Assembly (NCBI GenBank): GCA_034766995.1 | Contig: CM068315.1 | Location: 35,048,693 to 35,112,692, forward strand | DNA from: Acanthacorydalis orientalis | Taxonomy: Eukaryota; Arthropoda; Insecta; Megaloptera; Corydalidae | Reading direction: 5' to 3' | Length of the DNA stretch: 64,000 bases | In this document: positions 1 through 9,979 of the stretch, in pieces | Position numbering within the stretch: the first letter of the stretch is position 1 | Layout: each line of letters opens with the position of its first letter | Position numbers and translations under genes: made by a program | The notes under the pieces: generated by a model | What the model was told of the DNA's origin: nothing | Database searches by the model: none | The model's input: the letters and a program-made list of their open reading frames with translations, nothing else

Positions 1-254
1 AATTTGAAAACGTACTAAATATGAACAATTTTACTTAAAATAAATTAAAAAAGTCTTCATTGATTAAAAAAACTTCATTTTTATGAGAAAAAATATTGGA
101 AGAACACTAATTTCTTATCAGCTATCTTCATTATGATACCATACTCAACCGTGCAGTTGCTGTCATGAACAGGAGGATTCTCGATATCTAATAACATATT
201 TAATTTTGATAGAGTGGAAGATGTGTTCTATAAAATGTATTATATAAAATTGTA

Positions 255-316
255 TTAAGTTGGTAGAAATATAATTGGGGTTTATAACCTTCAAATTCTT
301 ATACATTTTTTACAAA
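255..316 (-). mobile_element. mariner terminal fragment
   Basis: A diverged mariner end, TTAAGTTGGTAGAAATATAA, follows a TA dinucleotide and continues into the subterminal block 'ACCTTCAAATTCTTATACAT' shared with the copies at 523 and 8675. No matching opposite end was found, so this is a truncated copy. Strand follows the orientation of the related full-length derivatives. Confidence 0.5.
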
Positions 317-522
317 CTTGTTTTTCATTGTTGACTTAACAACTGGATTCTCAACATTTCGTCAAAGTAATTACTATTAAATATAATTTTAGCCGCACAT
401 TGCAAAGTAATTTGGTGTTGTTTCACTCAAGTAACAGTTTCCAGAAGGAATCGTAGTCTAATGCCTTCTGAGAATTGTTATCTGAGAAAACTAACATTAA
501 ATCTCTCTTCAATTTGTAACTA

Positions 523-1053
523 TTAAATTGGCAGAAAAATAATTGCAGTTTATGGCCTTCAAATTCATATACATTTTTTAATTTAAGTGGTCCTGAAATG
601 TTGGATGTCTAACACCCATCTTTTGTGCTAGCTCTCGAATTGTTGTGTTATCTAACGCCTTAAATTGGTCATTATGAACTGAAGAAGGACGCCCGCAATC
701 TTCTTTATCTTCGAATAGCTCGCGTCCCCAGCATGAAACATACAATTGCACGTTTCTTAACAGTACTCACATTGAAAGCATCGTTTAATTTTCGAACAGT
801 TTCTGCTGTTTTGTTATCCGTTTTGAACTCATATAAAAAAATTCTCTTATTTACTTCTTTTCCATCATTAATTCAATAGCCAAATAAAAACAAAATTAAT
901 AATAAAAACAAAATCGATTTTACCAAAATACAGACCGAAAAATGTACTTTAAAATGATATTAACATAAACAGGATGAAATGACACTTTCATTGAAAAAAA
1001 TCATGGTTAGTATTCTAAAAATAAAAATCGCTATTATTTTACTACCAACCTAA
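523..1053 (-). mobile_element. mariner deletion derivative (531 bp), HTH part retained
   Basis: The terminal inverted repeats are TTAAATTGGCAGAAAAATAA on the left and ..TTTTACTACCAACCTAA on the right, flanked by TA on both sides as expected for a mariner target duplication. Read on the minus strand, the interior encodes a degraded mariner helix-turn-helix segment: an acidic GRPSS-type linker is visible at about 690-715. The catalytic DDD region is absent. The same structure and nearly the same length recur at 8675-9212, so this is a non-autonomous MITE-like subfamily derived by internal deletion. Confidence 0.85.
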
Positions 1054-1059
1054 TATTTT

Positions 1060-1200
1060 GTTGCTAATTATAAAATCTTTTCCAATAAAAATTTTATGAC
1101 ACATTTTACGCAAATTATTTGTGCGTATAATTTATTAACTTCTGTTATTTGTTACGGGTGAGTAAGCGTTAGCGAGAAGGGGGAGCGCAGTGAACAGAAA
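1060..1200 (+). repeat. Dispersed repeat with 'TTCTGTTATTTGTTA' and G-rich GCGAG tail
   Basis: The segment 'CCAATAAAAATTTTATGACA..GCGTATAATTTATTAACTTCTGTTATTTGTTA', followed by a purine-rich GAGTAAGCGTTAGCGAG tail, recurs at 22395-22560 and 58187-58375 in the same orientation and at 46235-46390 reversed. I do not recognise the family. It shows no coding potential. Confidence 0.6.
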
Positions 1201-1430
1201 GAGATATATTCTGGTAATAAGAAAAAAATCATAGCATAAGTATACATTTCTGGGAAATATTGATCAAAAGTAATTTTAAATGAAATATACAATAACACCC
1301 ACCACCACCCTCTACGGAAGGGGGGAGTGAACAGGAGGAGAAGTATTCTGGTAATAAGAAAAAAATTATAGCATAAGTATATATTTCTGGGAAACATTGA
1401 TCATAAGCAATTTTAAATGAAATATATAAA
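1186..1430 (+). repeat. Tandem duplication, about 137-bp unit
   Basis: The block 'TTCTGGTAATAAGAAAAAAA..ATAGCATAAGTATA..TTTCTGGGAAA.ATTGATCA' occurs at about 1209 and again at about 1346 with few differences. Both units are preceded by a G-rich 'GGGGGAG' stretch. Local duplication of the tail of the preceding dispersed repeat is the simplest reading. Confidence 0.75.
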
Positions 1431-1439
1431 AAAGTCAGT

Positions 1440-2394
1440 AAATATGTTAAAAAATTATTTGAATCAAATTGTGAATATTAAAAGATGTCTCAATACAATT
1501 ATATACATTTTTTAATTTAAATTTGATTTTTCAAAAACTTGGATATTTGAAAACTTGGGTTTTGTTTTTAAATAAGAATATTTTAAAAAAGTTTATTTTT
1601 TAAGTTTGTGACTAACGGGATTAAATACATGATCTGTTCTTGTACTTTTCAAGTATTTCGTTTTTTGAAAATAATTGCTTGAAAATATATACATGTGAAC
1701 TAAATGAATGTTGAAATGAAATATTAGCATGTAGTTATGGTTATTTGAAGAGAAAACAACACAAAGAATTTGCTAGCCTGTAAAACAATACCGTATTACA
1801 TTTGTTTACAGAACTTCACATACGCGTACATGCGCTCAGACACACGCATGCACATAAAAATTGCGGTTATGAAGGATAATTTCAAGAGTTTACACAAACG
1901 ACACTGCATAAAATTCAATCACACAAAACATTGTAGCACAATGTCGTCGAAACATGACTGTTCTGTGCCAACAATATTCGCGACAAATTAAAAAGTGATT
2001 GGTTTCGAATCGTTTGCGGTTTTTTTTCCGTAACGTGAACAGCTATCAATTGCCATTGCTGTGCAGTGTATTCAGACTCTTCGGAATTTGAAATACTTTT
2101 GTGTGGTATTCAAACAATGATTGGATTCAGTTTATCTCACACGTTATGTTCGAGTTTATTATTTCGGTAACCTTTCAGTGACCGAGAATATAGGCGAATT
2201 GGTAACGTTTTTTTTAGCGCACCCAGGATTTATTTTCGGATCTCATTTTCATTTAATCACATCGCTCTGTGTGAACGCTATAATGGTTTCATATAATTCT
2301 TTTCGATTCGAATGAGCGGAGAAAAAGAATTACGAATAGATATTTTATTTTATATACAAACACACAGGCACACATCTCCCTCTCTCTCCGTGTC

Positions 2395-2397
<3 letters not shown>
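1440..2397. other. Low-copy AT-rich DNA, no gene recognised
   Basis: Only short reading frames occur and none resembles a known family. The part from about 1790 to 2330 has more CpG and mixed-base sequence than its surroundings (for example 'CATACGCGTACATGCGCTCA'), so it may be low-copy. I see no splice-bounded exon that I can support. Confidence 0.4.

Positions 2398-2464
<67 letters not shown>
2398..2464. repeat. (TA)n microsatellite
   Basis: Uninterrupted TA dinucleotide tract of about 67 bp, preceded by a CACACAGGCACACA and CTCTCTC stretch. The Tyr-Ile peptide predicted across it is an artefact of the repeat. Confidence 0.95.
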
Positions 2465-2468
<4 letters not shown>

Positions 2469-2601
2469 TTGCCAGACGTCCTGTATTTTATGTCGAATTT
2501 TGCTGTACTATTACTTTACTGTACTATTTTGCTGTACCGTATTGTACTTGTAAGGACAGCCTAATGACCCATATTTTAATGAAAAGATTAAATTATATAT
2601 A

Positions 2602-3560
2602 TTAGGTTGGTGCAAAAATAATTGCGGTTTTTATTATTTTAAATTTGGCGCCGATTTTTCTAGTAACCATTATCTATTGTTACACTCATGCGGTAAAGAC
2701 ATTCTTCACATCATTGTAAAGAATGAAATTAGCACTACTGATTTCAGCTTAAGTCGATTGTTTTCATTCTTTAGTATTATTGGATATAACCTCTTAAATT
2801 AGTCATGAAAAAAAGCAAATTCGCGCGATTTTTTTGCATGAGTTTAAATTGGGATGCAAAGTGAATAGAAACTGGTTGAAATATCAAATTTAGTTTTGAC
2901 GAAGAGTCAATTAGTGAACGTACAACTCAACACTGGTTTCAAACATTTCCTAATGGAAACTAAAGTCTCGATGATGCGGAAAGTCGTAGACGTCCTTCAG
3001 CTATAGACAATAATCATTTAAGAACCATTATTGAAGCGGACCCACGTAAAACGACTCGAGAGATGTCAGAAGAAATCAACATTGATAATTCAATAGTTGT
3101 TTGACATTTGAGCTTAATGGTAAAAACAAAAATGCTGGAGAAATAAGTGGCATATGAACTAAACGAACATCAAGCAATTCGGCGATACGAAGTCTACTCT
3201 GCTCTTTTTTTGCGCAACAAAAATGATCCCTTTCTTGATCGCATTGTCACATGTGATGAAAAGTGAATCCTCTACAACAATCGGAAACGTCCATCACGGT
3301 AGCTAGACCGAGGAGAAGCACCAAAACAGTTTCCTAAACCGAAGCTTCATGAAAAAAAGATTATGGTCATTGTTTGGTGGTCGGTAAGTGCGATAATTCA
3401 CTACAACTTCTTGAATCCTGGTGAAATAATAACAGCAGAAAAATATTGTCAGGAAAGTGAAAAAATGCATAAGAAGTTGCAGCGTGTACGGCCAGCATTA
3501 GTCAATCGAAGAGGACCGCCGAAAATGTCAAAACCGATCGCGGAAATTGAACTGATTTTT
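2602..3560 (+). pseudogene. Decayed mariner with cecropia-type terminal repeat
   Basis: The left end TTAGGTTGGTGCAAAAATAA followed by TTGCGGTTT is the terminal repeat type seen in cecropia-subfamily mariners. The coding part starts at about 2804 (MKKSKFARFF..). It keeps the HTH segment (ERTTQHWFQ.F, then an AESRRRPS linker), the first catalytic aspartate context (IVTCDEK, about 3245-3265) and VIVWWS with NPGEIITAEKYCQ. In-frame stops occur several times, for instance directly after CDEK. The reading breaks after LVNRRGPP, so the HDN motif with the second aspartate and the C-terminus are missing, and no right terminal repeat is visible. A dead, 3'-truncated copy. Confidence 0.88.
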
Positions 3561-3609
3561 AAAAAAGAGGACTTTCAGAATAACATATTAATGGGATCAC
3601 CGATATAAA

Positions 3610-4404
3610 ATGTTACAGTTATAATTATGATATAGTCTAATTATTTGAAAAAAAGCGAGAAAAAACATTTTTAGTTCGGTTTTAATAAATATTTCAACAA
3701 TTGAATAAACATAATATGCCTAAATATTAAATTTTGTTCAAGAGAAAAAAGGATATGACCACCATAACATTAAAACTAACGACGTTGCATAATAGATACT
3801 CTGAGCACTTGAAAATGTTCGTGTAGATAAAGAGAAGCGTCTATTTAAATTTTAAATTCGAGTGTGGAACTGCTCGTAATACACAAGTGCTTAGTTAAAC
3901 TCTGTGATTACTTTTTTATGAATGCGAAGTTTTGTCGAAAGGACTAATGTCTATTATAAAAATTGAGAACCATATTTTTTTATAAAAAAAAACTTCTTTA
4001 TATAAACAGGTTGCTCAACTAATCTATGTCGATTTCTTAAACAATTCTACTACGGAACTCTATAAAATTACTAAAATATATTTGTATAAAAATACATAGT
4101 TTAATGTTATTTAATCAGAGTTAGTTTTGATTTTCATAGATGAATTTGTCCCTTCCTCACAACCCACAAAAAATATTTTGATCAAAAATTATTAATGGTG
4201 TTTGTGGGAATTAAAAAATATATATCTAATTAAGATGATAAATTTATTTTTTTTTTACTTCTTCGTTGTTTTTATAAATAATAGACTACTTAAAATCAAA
4301 TTATTGATTTAGTTATGTCTTTTATGGTATTATAATTGCTTGTGAAATGAATTAAATTTTCCTTTCTAGTATTTTTGTGACAGTACTGTTTCGTCTAGCT
4401 AAAT
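3610..4404. other. AT-rich spacer with one inverted-arm repeat fragment
   Basis: No gene is recognisable. At about 4139-4200 a fragment of the inverted-arm family appears ('CCTCACAACCCACAAAAAAT' then TTTTGATCAAAAATTATTAA). The remainder is simple AT-rich sequence. Confidence 0.4.
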
Positions 4405-4432
4405 TTACATTTATAAATGATTTTTTCTTACA

Positions 4433-4440
4433 CTATAAAC
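4433..4440. repeat. hAT target-site duplication, left copy
   Basis: CTATAAAC immediately precedes the CAGAGG end of the hAT element. Its partner TTATAAAC lies at 5100-5107, matching at 7 of 8 positions. The 8-bp length fits the hAT superfamily. Confidence 0.75.
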
Positions 4441-5099
4441 CAGAGGTTTTCAACCTGGGCCCGTATGGATCCCAGAAGCTGCAGGATATTACAATGGGGT
4501 ATAGGTGAAAATCACGTAAAAGGAGGGCATAGAAACAAGTGAAAAATAGAGAAAACAGAGAAGTGACCGAGAAAAAAAAGAAAACAGAGCAGTGAATCGC
4601 TCATAGAGCTATAGAGCAACATAACAGCCAAAATAACTTTCAGTCATGAAAAACACTATTTTTGGATCAAGAGTACAATATCTAAAAAGTTTTTACAGCT
4701 TTGGAATAAAGTAAAATTGTTACTCATGGCATTTCCTACTTCGAATCTGGTAGAATCAGGTTTCAGTCGTGTGAATTACTTACTTAGCCTAACATGGAAT
4801 CGCCTTAACATAATGGATAGAGGTGATCTTCGGTTATTCTTAATAGTAATAGAACTGGATATAAAAAAGCTTGTTTCTGGTCATCAATTACAAGGGTCAC
4901 ATTGATCGAGAAATACTTAAAGTATAAATGTTTATTTAATTGTTTTATTTTCTATAAATTATAAAAATTATAATAAAACATGTTCTGTTCACAAACAAAA
5001 CATTTAAATAGCTACCTTTCTACCAGTTGGAGAAGGGGGTTACAGGAAAGACACAATGTTGGAAGGGAGCCACGGTAGGAAAAAGGATGAGAAACACTG
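4441..5099 (+). mobile_element. Non-autonomous hAT element (659 bp)
   Basis: The terminal inverted repeats CAGAGGTTTTCAACCTGGG (left) and CAGTGTTTCTCATCCTTTTT (right end, reverse-complemented) are of hAT type and are bounded by 8-bp direct repeats. Inside lies a short C-terminal transposase remnant. Most of the transposase, including the RNase H-like catalytic core, is missing, so the copy is an internal-deletion derivative. It sits within an arm of the inverted-arm family. Confidence 0.88.
4717..4905 (+). pseudogene. hAT transposase C-terminus (SCAND3/ZBED5-like dimerisation region)
   Basis: The 62-residue peptide contains FPTSNLVESGFSRVNYLL and then NRLNIMDRGDLRLFL. This matches the hAT C-terminal dimerisation signature (hydrophobic, SGFS, N-R..RGDLRL) found in domesticated SCAND3/ZBED5-type proteins and their source transposons. 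The frame is open to its natural stop at 4905, but the upstream catalytic domain is absent. Recognition is from memory of the family. Confidence 0.75.
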
Positions 5100-5470
5100 T
5101 TATAAACCACATTTTTTTCTGATCAGAAATGTTCAGTAAATGATCATTGATTATTTTTTTTTTACATTCATTTTGATGGCAATATAATTATCCTCCGAAT
5201 GCCAAACAGAGAAAAAAGTATTGAAGGTATTTGCCTTGTCCTTGAGGCCACTATTATTTATTTTTGTTTCTCCATTCAACATTTTTCGATCGGTACTCGA
5301 TATCAAAAGACAAAACCGGTAGTGGAGAAACAGAAACAAAAAATAATGACTTCAACGACAGGAAAAATAACTTCAAATTCATGCACAGAAGGACGATACA
5401 ATGACAAGTATCTATGATCATTCATTGAAAAATTTTATTAGCAAATTTCTATGAGAGAAAAATTCATTCG

Positions 5471-6536
5471 TGAGAGTATTTTTCTGTATTTATATTCTGA
5501 AAAAGATTGAACTGTCATCGTGTCCGAACAATTGAAACAGATAATAAGCAATTATTAACAATTTTGATACAATGAATTTTATGATATTTAGGGTCTTAAT
5601 TCATTTGTAAAACAATGTAAACAATTTTCCAAACTAATTATTGGAAAAACTGTACACGAACGAAATAGAAAAATATCTCTAAAAGATACAACGTTCATGC
5701 TTGTAATTAAAGTGTTAATTGAATTTAAATTCAATCTCGATAATTAAACAATAGATTTGTAATTAAAATTGTTTACAAATTACTTCTTGTTACATGAGTC
5801 TCTTTCAACATCCACGAATGAAAAATATGAAAATTGTTTACCGTTTCATTCAAAATGTATTAATGTACGTATTGTTCTATTTTATAAGAAATGATAACGG
5901 GTTATATATATGATTGTGATCGAATAATAAATTCAATTATACGATTTCATAGCACGGTAATTGAACGGACACAATTGGAAAGTAATCAGTAACGATTTGA
6001 TTGAAATAAACTGTAACATTTTTTTCTACAACAATATTATGTGTTATTTTCTGTTCTGTTGTTTTGTATTGTTGTTAGAAACTGGATCTTTCATATATGT
6101 TATTAGGGTTTATAGAAAATAATGACTGTTTAATAATCAGTGTTAAATTACAGTTATCTATCAATTTGATATCAGAAATGTATTGACGGTGTTTCGATAT
6201 TTTTTCACGATAATATTCTTTACATTCTATTAACAATATAGTAAATTCATGTAGGTGTAAATTAAATTGTACTATTGTGAACGTAGAGAAATATAATCAA
6301 TTCTGTTTTTGAATACACTATCAAATATTAATTAGATTTTTTTTATTTGATGACTTTTAAAAATATCAGTCGAATTGTATAAGGGACGGTTGAAAAGATT
6401 TTTAAGCTCATAAATTTTAAAAAGAGAGCACGTTACAAGTTTTATGAATGTGGATTACTATTATATAAATTATGTTTAGTTGCAACTTGCAGTTAGATGC
6501 TGCTCAGTGATAGTAAATATATTTTTTGGACCTTGA

Positions 6537-6538
<2 letters not shown>
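5471..6538. other. AT-rich spacer, no gene recognised
   Basis: No supported coding region. An 18-bp perfect palindrome, ATTGAATTTAAATTCAAT, lies at 5718-5735. The sequence around 5600-6300 resembles no repeat elsewhere in the window. Confidence 0.35.

Positions 6539-6580
<42 letters not shown>
6539..6580. repeat. (AT)n microsatellite
   Basis: About 42 bp of pure AT dinucleotide. Confidence 0.93.
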
Positions 6581-6583
<3 letters not shown>

Positions 6584-6710
6584 ACGTTTACTAAAATGTC
6601 TCAACAATGGTGATAAGTATGTTGAAAAATAGACAAATCGTTTTAAGGTTATATTCTAAGATAATAAGCAACGACGTGCTATGTTATTTTGGCGCCTGGA
6701 GTAGACATTC

Positions 6711-7010
6711 TTAACCCCTTGTGAATGAATCATGAGTCTGACTCGTGAATAACAAAAAAAACACCTTATCAGTCAATAACGAGTTAGACTCGTGCAATCT
6801 TTATATAAGTTAAGTACACATGTTTTATGTGTCAGCTATTAGGTATCTATTGCAAGACAATCGGATACTACGATAAAAGAATACTTGGGAAATAAAATGA
6901 AGTTTATTTTGTTGTAAAAAAATTGTGTGACTTTTCGTACTTCCTTTGAATTTAACTAGCCATTTGGTATGAATTATTTTTAAAAAAAAATTCAAGCATA
7001 AGGGGTTGAA
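6711..7010. mobile_element. TTAA-bounded piggyBac-like non-autonomous element
   Basis: The left end TTAACCCCTTGTGAATGAAT and the right end, reverse-complemented TTCAACCCCTTATGCTTGAA, form imperfect inverted repeats of about 20 bp with a TTAA (right copy decayed). An internal inverted motif, GAGTCTGACTCG, is echoed at about 6783 as GAGTTAGACTCG. TTAA plus a CCC-starting end is a piggyBac-superfamily hallmark. No transposase coding lies inside the 300 bp. Confidence 0.6.
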
Positions 7011-7066
7011 ACATGCCTTTATTCTATGCTGAGGTGACTAATTACATAAATGAAAAACCCTAATAA

Positions 7067-7690
7067 TTCATTTTATATATTTATTTGATGGTTTTAGCAT
7101 TTTTAACACAAACAGGAAACAATTGCAACAGTACACTATAAAATAGTTACATTTGTACAGAATAATTAACAGACAATCGACTAATCTTCCTTGTCTCATT
7201 TCTGACCTTAAGTATTTTTTTATAATTTTTAATTTGGTGAAGCTGCGTTCTCCACAAGCAAGTGATAGGGACAAAGTTAGCCTTATTTGTAGGTAAATGA
7301 ACAACTTCGGAAATATTGTAGTTATATTGTTTGTCCATAAATAGTTAAATATTTCTAGTGGTTCCATTTGAGGGCAATAATAGAACCAAATTTATAATTT
7401 CTTCGCAAAGTGCAAGACCAACAATATTATTATCACTATCAGCTAATAATAAATATAAATCCAATCAATGTTTTAATATTTCAAGTCTATTTTCATGTAT
7501 CAGTTTATAAGTGTTGTACAATATTTTAAACTTATCAACATGTAATTTCATTTGTTCAAATCTTTCGCTAATTGAATTAATCGCAGTGTCAAGAATAAAA
7601 AAAATAACTTTATACTTGTGTTGTGGATCTATAATGGGTTTGTCATTAGATTCATAATCAAAACTGTTTTTCTTTTTACTGATTTAAATC
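7067..7690 (-). pseudogene. hAT transposase C-terminal fragment (ZMYM1-like)
   Basis: On the minus strand the reading continues through FEQMKLHVDKFKILYN, a middle segment (LCEEI..), and MEPLEIFNYLWTNN..IFPKLFIYLQI. It ends in the dimerisation motif ACGERSFTKLKIIKKYLRS followed by MRQGRL. This is the C-terminal signature of ZMYM1-like hAT transposases, where the usual form is A.ERSFSKLK.IK.YLRS. A frameshift joins two overlapping frames near 7338. The upstream catalytic half is replaced by unrelated DNA and a (TA)n tract. Confidence 0.82.
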
Positions 7691-7874
7691 GTGGAATCGT
7701 TCCATCCTCATGTGAGATCCTCGTCGTACGACGAGTGCTCGAATATAGATACGTACAGATTCAATGAAAATAAGTATATTAATGAGAAATTTATTACGTT
7801 TTGGTGTATAAAAATATCAAATTCAGTTATTTACTACAATGTTAAACATACTTACATATGAATTTAACATGATT

Positions 7875-7877
<3 letters not shown>

Positions 7878-7934
<57 letters not shown>
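7878..7934. repeat. (TA)n microsatellite
   Basis: About 57 bp of TA repeat lying inside the remains of the hAT element. Confidence 0.93.
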
Positions 7935-7938
<4 letters not shown>

Positions 7939-7970
7939 TGAAGATGAAACCTATAATTGTAAATTAGGTA

Positions 7971-8155
7971 CAGGAAGGCGCCTTCCTGCAGCGGTGACAG
8001 TACCATATATTATTCAAACTTTATTATTCGTTATAAATAAATAAATAAAAGCCATGCAAATAATAAAATAATTGCGAAATATCTGAACAGGCGCCTTCAT
8101 AACTGAGACGCCTGGAGCGCTCGCTCCATTGTTCCATATCACCGCACGGCCCTGT
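7971..8155 (-). mobile_element. hAT 5' terminal region with GC-rich palindromes
   Basis: Reverse-complemented, the right edge at about 8155 begins CAGGGCCGTGCGGTGATATG and continues through GGAGCGAGCGCTCCAGGCGTCTC, which fits a 5' end of ZMYM1-like hAT elements. A perfect 18-bp palindrome, CAGGAAGGCGCCTTCCTG, lies at 7971-7988. This is probably the 5' end of the element whose C-terminus is at 7067-7690, since both read on the minus strand. Confidence 0.6.
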
Positions 8156-8159
8156 TTAT

Positions 8160-8493
8160 AAGCTATCTTTCTTTGTTTGTTCCATTCGGATATTTTATAT
8201 CAATGAAGAATTATTAACTCTTGTTGAAATGTCTCAGCCGTCCCTCATATATTTAATTTGGAAGTGACTAAAAATAGGTTTCTGAAAATTATTATAAGGC
8301 ATATTATTTATTGAAATTTCGAATTAATTAAAATAATTTAAACTCTATGAATATCGTTCTCTTTATTTTGTATATTTTAAACGAGTTTATGAAACATACC
8401 GATATAAAATAATAATAACACCTGAATAATGATTTGAATATAGATGATTCAGACAATCAGAGGAAATAAAAGGTATTTGTCAACATCCTACAC

Positions 8494-8495
<2 letters not shown>
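8160..8495. other. AT-rich spacer
   Basis: Nothing recognisable between the hAT terminus and the next (TA)n tract. Confidence 0.35.

Positions 8496-8559
<64 letters not shown>
8496..8559. repeat. (TA)n microsatellite flanking a Tc1-like element, left
   Basis: About 64 bp of TA repeat running directly into the CAGAGGGGTTC end of the element at 8560. The matching tract on the other side is at 9895-9959. Confidence 0.93.
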
Positions 8560-8563
<4 letters not shown>

Positions 8564-8674
8564 GGGGTTCAAAAATGCGCTTATACACTTTAACATACAA
8601 AATACGTATTTAGAAGCTTTATTACTAAAATTATACAGACATCAAGGGATGACTGTGGTCATGTTTGACTTCTA

Positions 8675-9212
8675 TTAGGTTGTTAGAAAAATAATTGCAG
8701 TTCATGACCTTCAAATTCATATATATTTTTTTATCCTAGCTGTTTTAAGTGGTCCCGAACTGTTGTATGACTAACGCCTAATTTTTGTGCAACTCTCGAA
8801 CTGTTATGCGTGGTTCTTATTAAACTAACGCCTTCAGTTGGTTGTTATGAACTGAAGAAGGACGCCCACTACCTTCTTCATCTTCAAGACACTCGTCCCC
8901 AGCACGAAAATTTTAGAATTACCATTGCATCGTACGTTCCTCAACAGTGTCTACACCGAAAGTACCATTTACCACCTATTTGGAATTCATACAAAAAAAT
9001 TGCTCTTATTTGCTTCTTTCCCATCTTTAATTCAATAGCCCAATTAGGAGCAAAATTAATAATAAAACCAAAGTCGATGTTACCAAAATACTGACCGAAA
9101 AATGAATTTAAAAATAATTTTAACATGAACACAATGAAATTACACTTACATTGAAAAAAAATATGGTTAGAATTCATAAAACAAAACCGAAATTATTTTC
9201 CTACCAACCTAA
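8675..9212 (-). mobile_element. mariner deletion derivative (538 bp), nested
   Basis: The ends TTAGGTTGTTAGAAAAATAA and ..TTTTCCTACCAACCTAA are flanked by TA on both sides (8673-8674 and 9213-9214). The interior matches 523-1053 almost throughout: a minus-strand mariner HTH remnant with the GRPSS-type linker, then AT-rich UTR. No catalytic triad remains. It is inserted in the Tc1-like element spanning 8560-9894. Confidence 0.88.
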
Positions 9213-9394
9213 TACAATCACAACAGATTCTCAAGTTTGACACCATTAGCGTTCAGACACTTCTGATTTCGGAAAACTACTGGACGAGCAACGGTGGGTT
9301 TAATACCTACTGTGATTGCTGCGCACAATATTTCAATTTTCCGCAACCCTCAACCGCTCACAATACTGTATTCATCGATCAGGGTCGTCTTCAT

Positions 9395-9583
9395 TCATAG
9401 CATGTAACTCTCTTGGGATGCAATCTTTCCATTTGATCTCTTAAGAATGCGTTCTATGTTTAATCTACTAACTCCTTTCTCACTTGCACACTGTTTGGTA
9501 GATTTTTGTGGCGAGTGTTTAAATTGTTCCAACACTATCCATGGCAGCAGGACTTTCAGCTTTCCAGATCTTTGCTTGTACAA
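9395..9583 (-). pseudogene. Tc1/mariner transposase N-terminal fragment
   Basis: The 62-residue minus-strand peptide reads YKQRSGKLKVLLPWIVLEQF, then KQCASEKGVSRLNIERILKRS. It has the layout of the first HTH of insect DDE_3-type transposases (K.CA.E.GVS...I.RIL). Just downstream, 'LHAMNEDDPD' can be read in another frame, so frameshifts are present. The catalytic domain does not follow. Confidence 0.72.
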
Positions 9584-9891
9584 TCACACACGGCACTATC
9601 AACTTCAAAAATGCGTGCAATTGTCAGGCGTGTTGCAGGTTCTGTTACAAATTCAGGCCGTCATTGTCGTTGTACATTACACAGATCTTCATTTTTAAAA
9701 TATCACTTCAAAACCGTGCGTCTAGCATTTTGTTTCACTGTCCTGACGGCCGCATAGTGGCTCCAGCATTCGTGTGATTAAGGACATCTTTTGAAAAAAC
9801 AGCATATTACACAATGGCGCCGTAATTCGATTCAACAATGAATAAAGTACATAGGTAACCTCTATTAAAGTGTGTATACATTTTTTTGGGC

Positions 9892-9894
<3 letters not shown>

Positions 9895-9963
<69 letters not shown>

Positions 9964-9978
9964 GTGTGTGTGTGTTTT
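9895..9978. repeat. (TA)n then (TG)n microsatellite
   Basis: About 65 bp of TA repeat followed by TGTGTGTGTGTGTG at 9961-9975. Right flank of the Tc1-like element. Confidence 0.93.
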
Positions 9979-9979
9979 A

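Larger units (their letters stand above)
4405..5470. repeat. Inverted-arm repeat copy, split by a hAT insertion
   Basis: The left arm begins at about 4405 (AATGATTTTTTCTTACACTATAAAC), is interrupted by the hAT element at 4441-5099 and resumes at 5100 as TTATAAACCACATTTTTTTC then TGATCAGAAATGTTCAGTAAATGATCATTGAT. Right-arm-like sequence follows at about 5415-5470 (GAGAGAAAAATTCATTCGTG). Removing the hAT and one target duplication restores the arm sequence found in other copies of the family. No coding capacity. Confidence 0.65.
8560..9894 (-). mobile_element. Tc1/mariner-superfamily element (DDE_3 type), interrupted by a mariner
   Basis: The left end CAGAGGGGTTCAAAAATGCG with TACACTTTAA pairs with the right end, reverse-complemented GGGGCCCAAAAAAATGTATA with CACACTTTAA, giving imperfect terminal inverted repeats of about 30 bp. 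Both ends abut (TA)n tracts, consistent with TA target specificity. The minus strand encodes a transposase N-terminus. The catalytic half is missing, and a 538-bp mariner derivative occupies 8675-9212. Without the nested element the copy is about 0.8 kb. Confidence 0.82.

Noticed and set aside
1152..1397. 81-codon minus-strand frame with an internal repeat
   Set aside because: The repeated peptide merely reflects the 137-bp tandem duplication.
9447..9777. Three overlapping plus-strand frames of 78-83 codons
   Set aside because: They are antisense to the Tc1-like transposase fragment.
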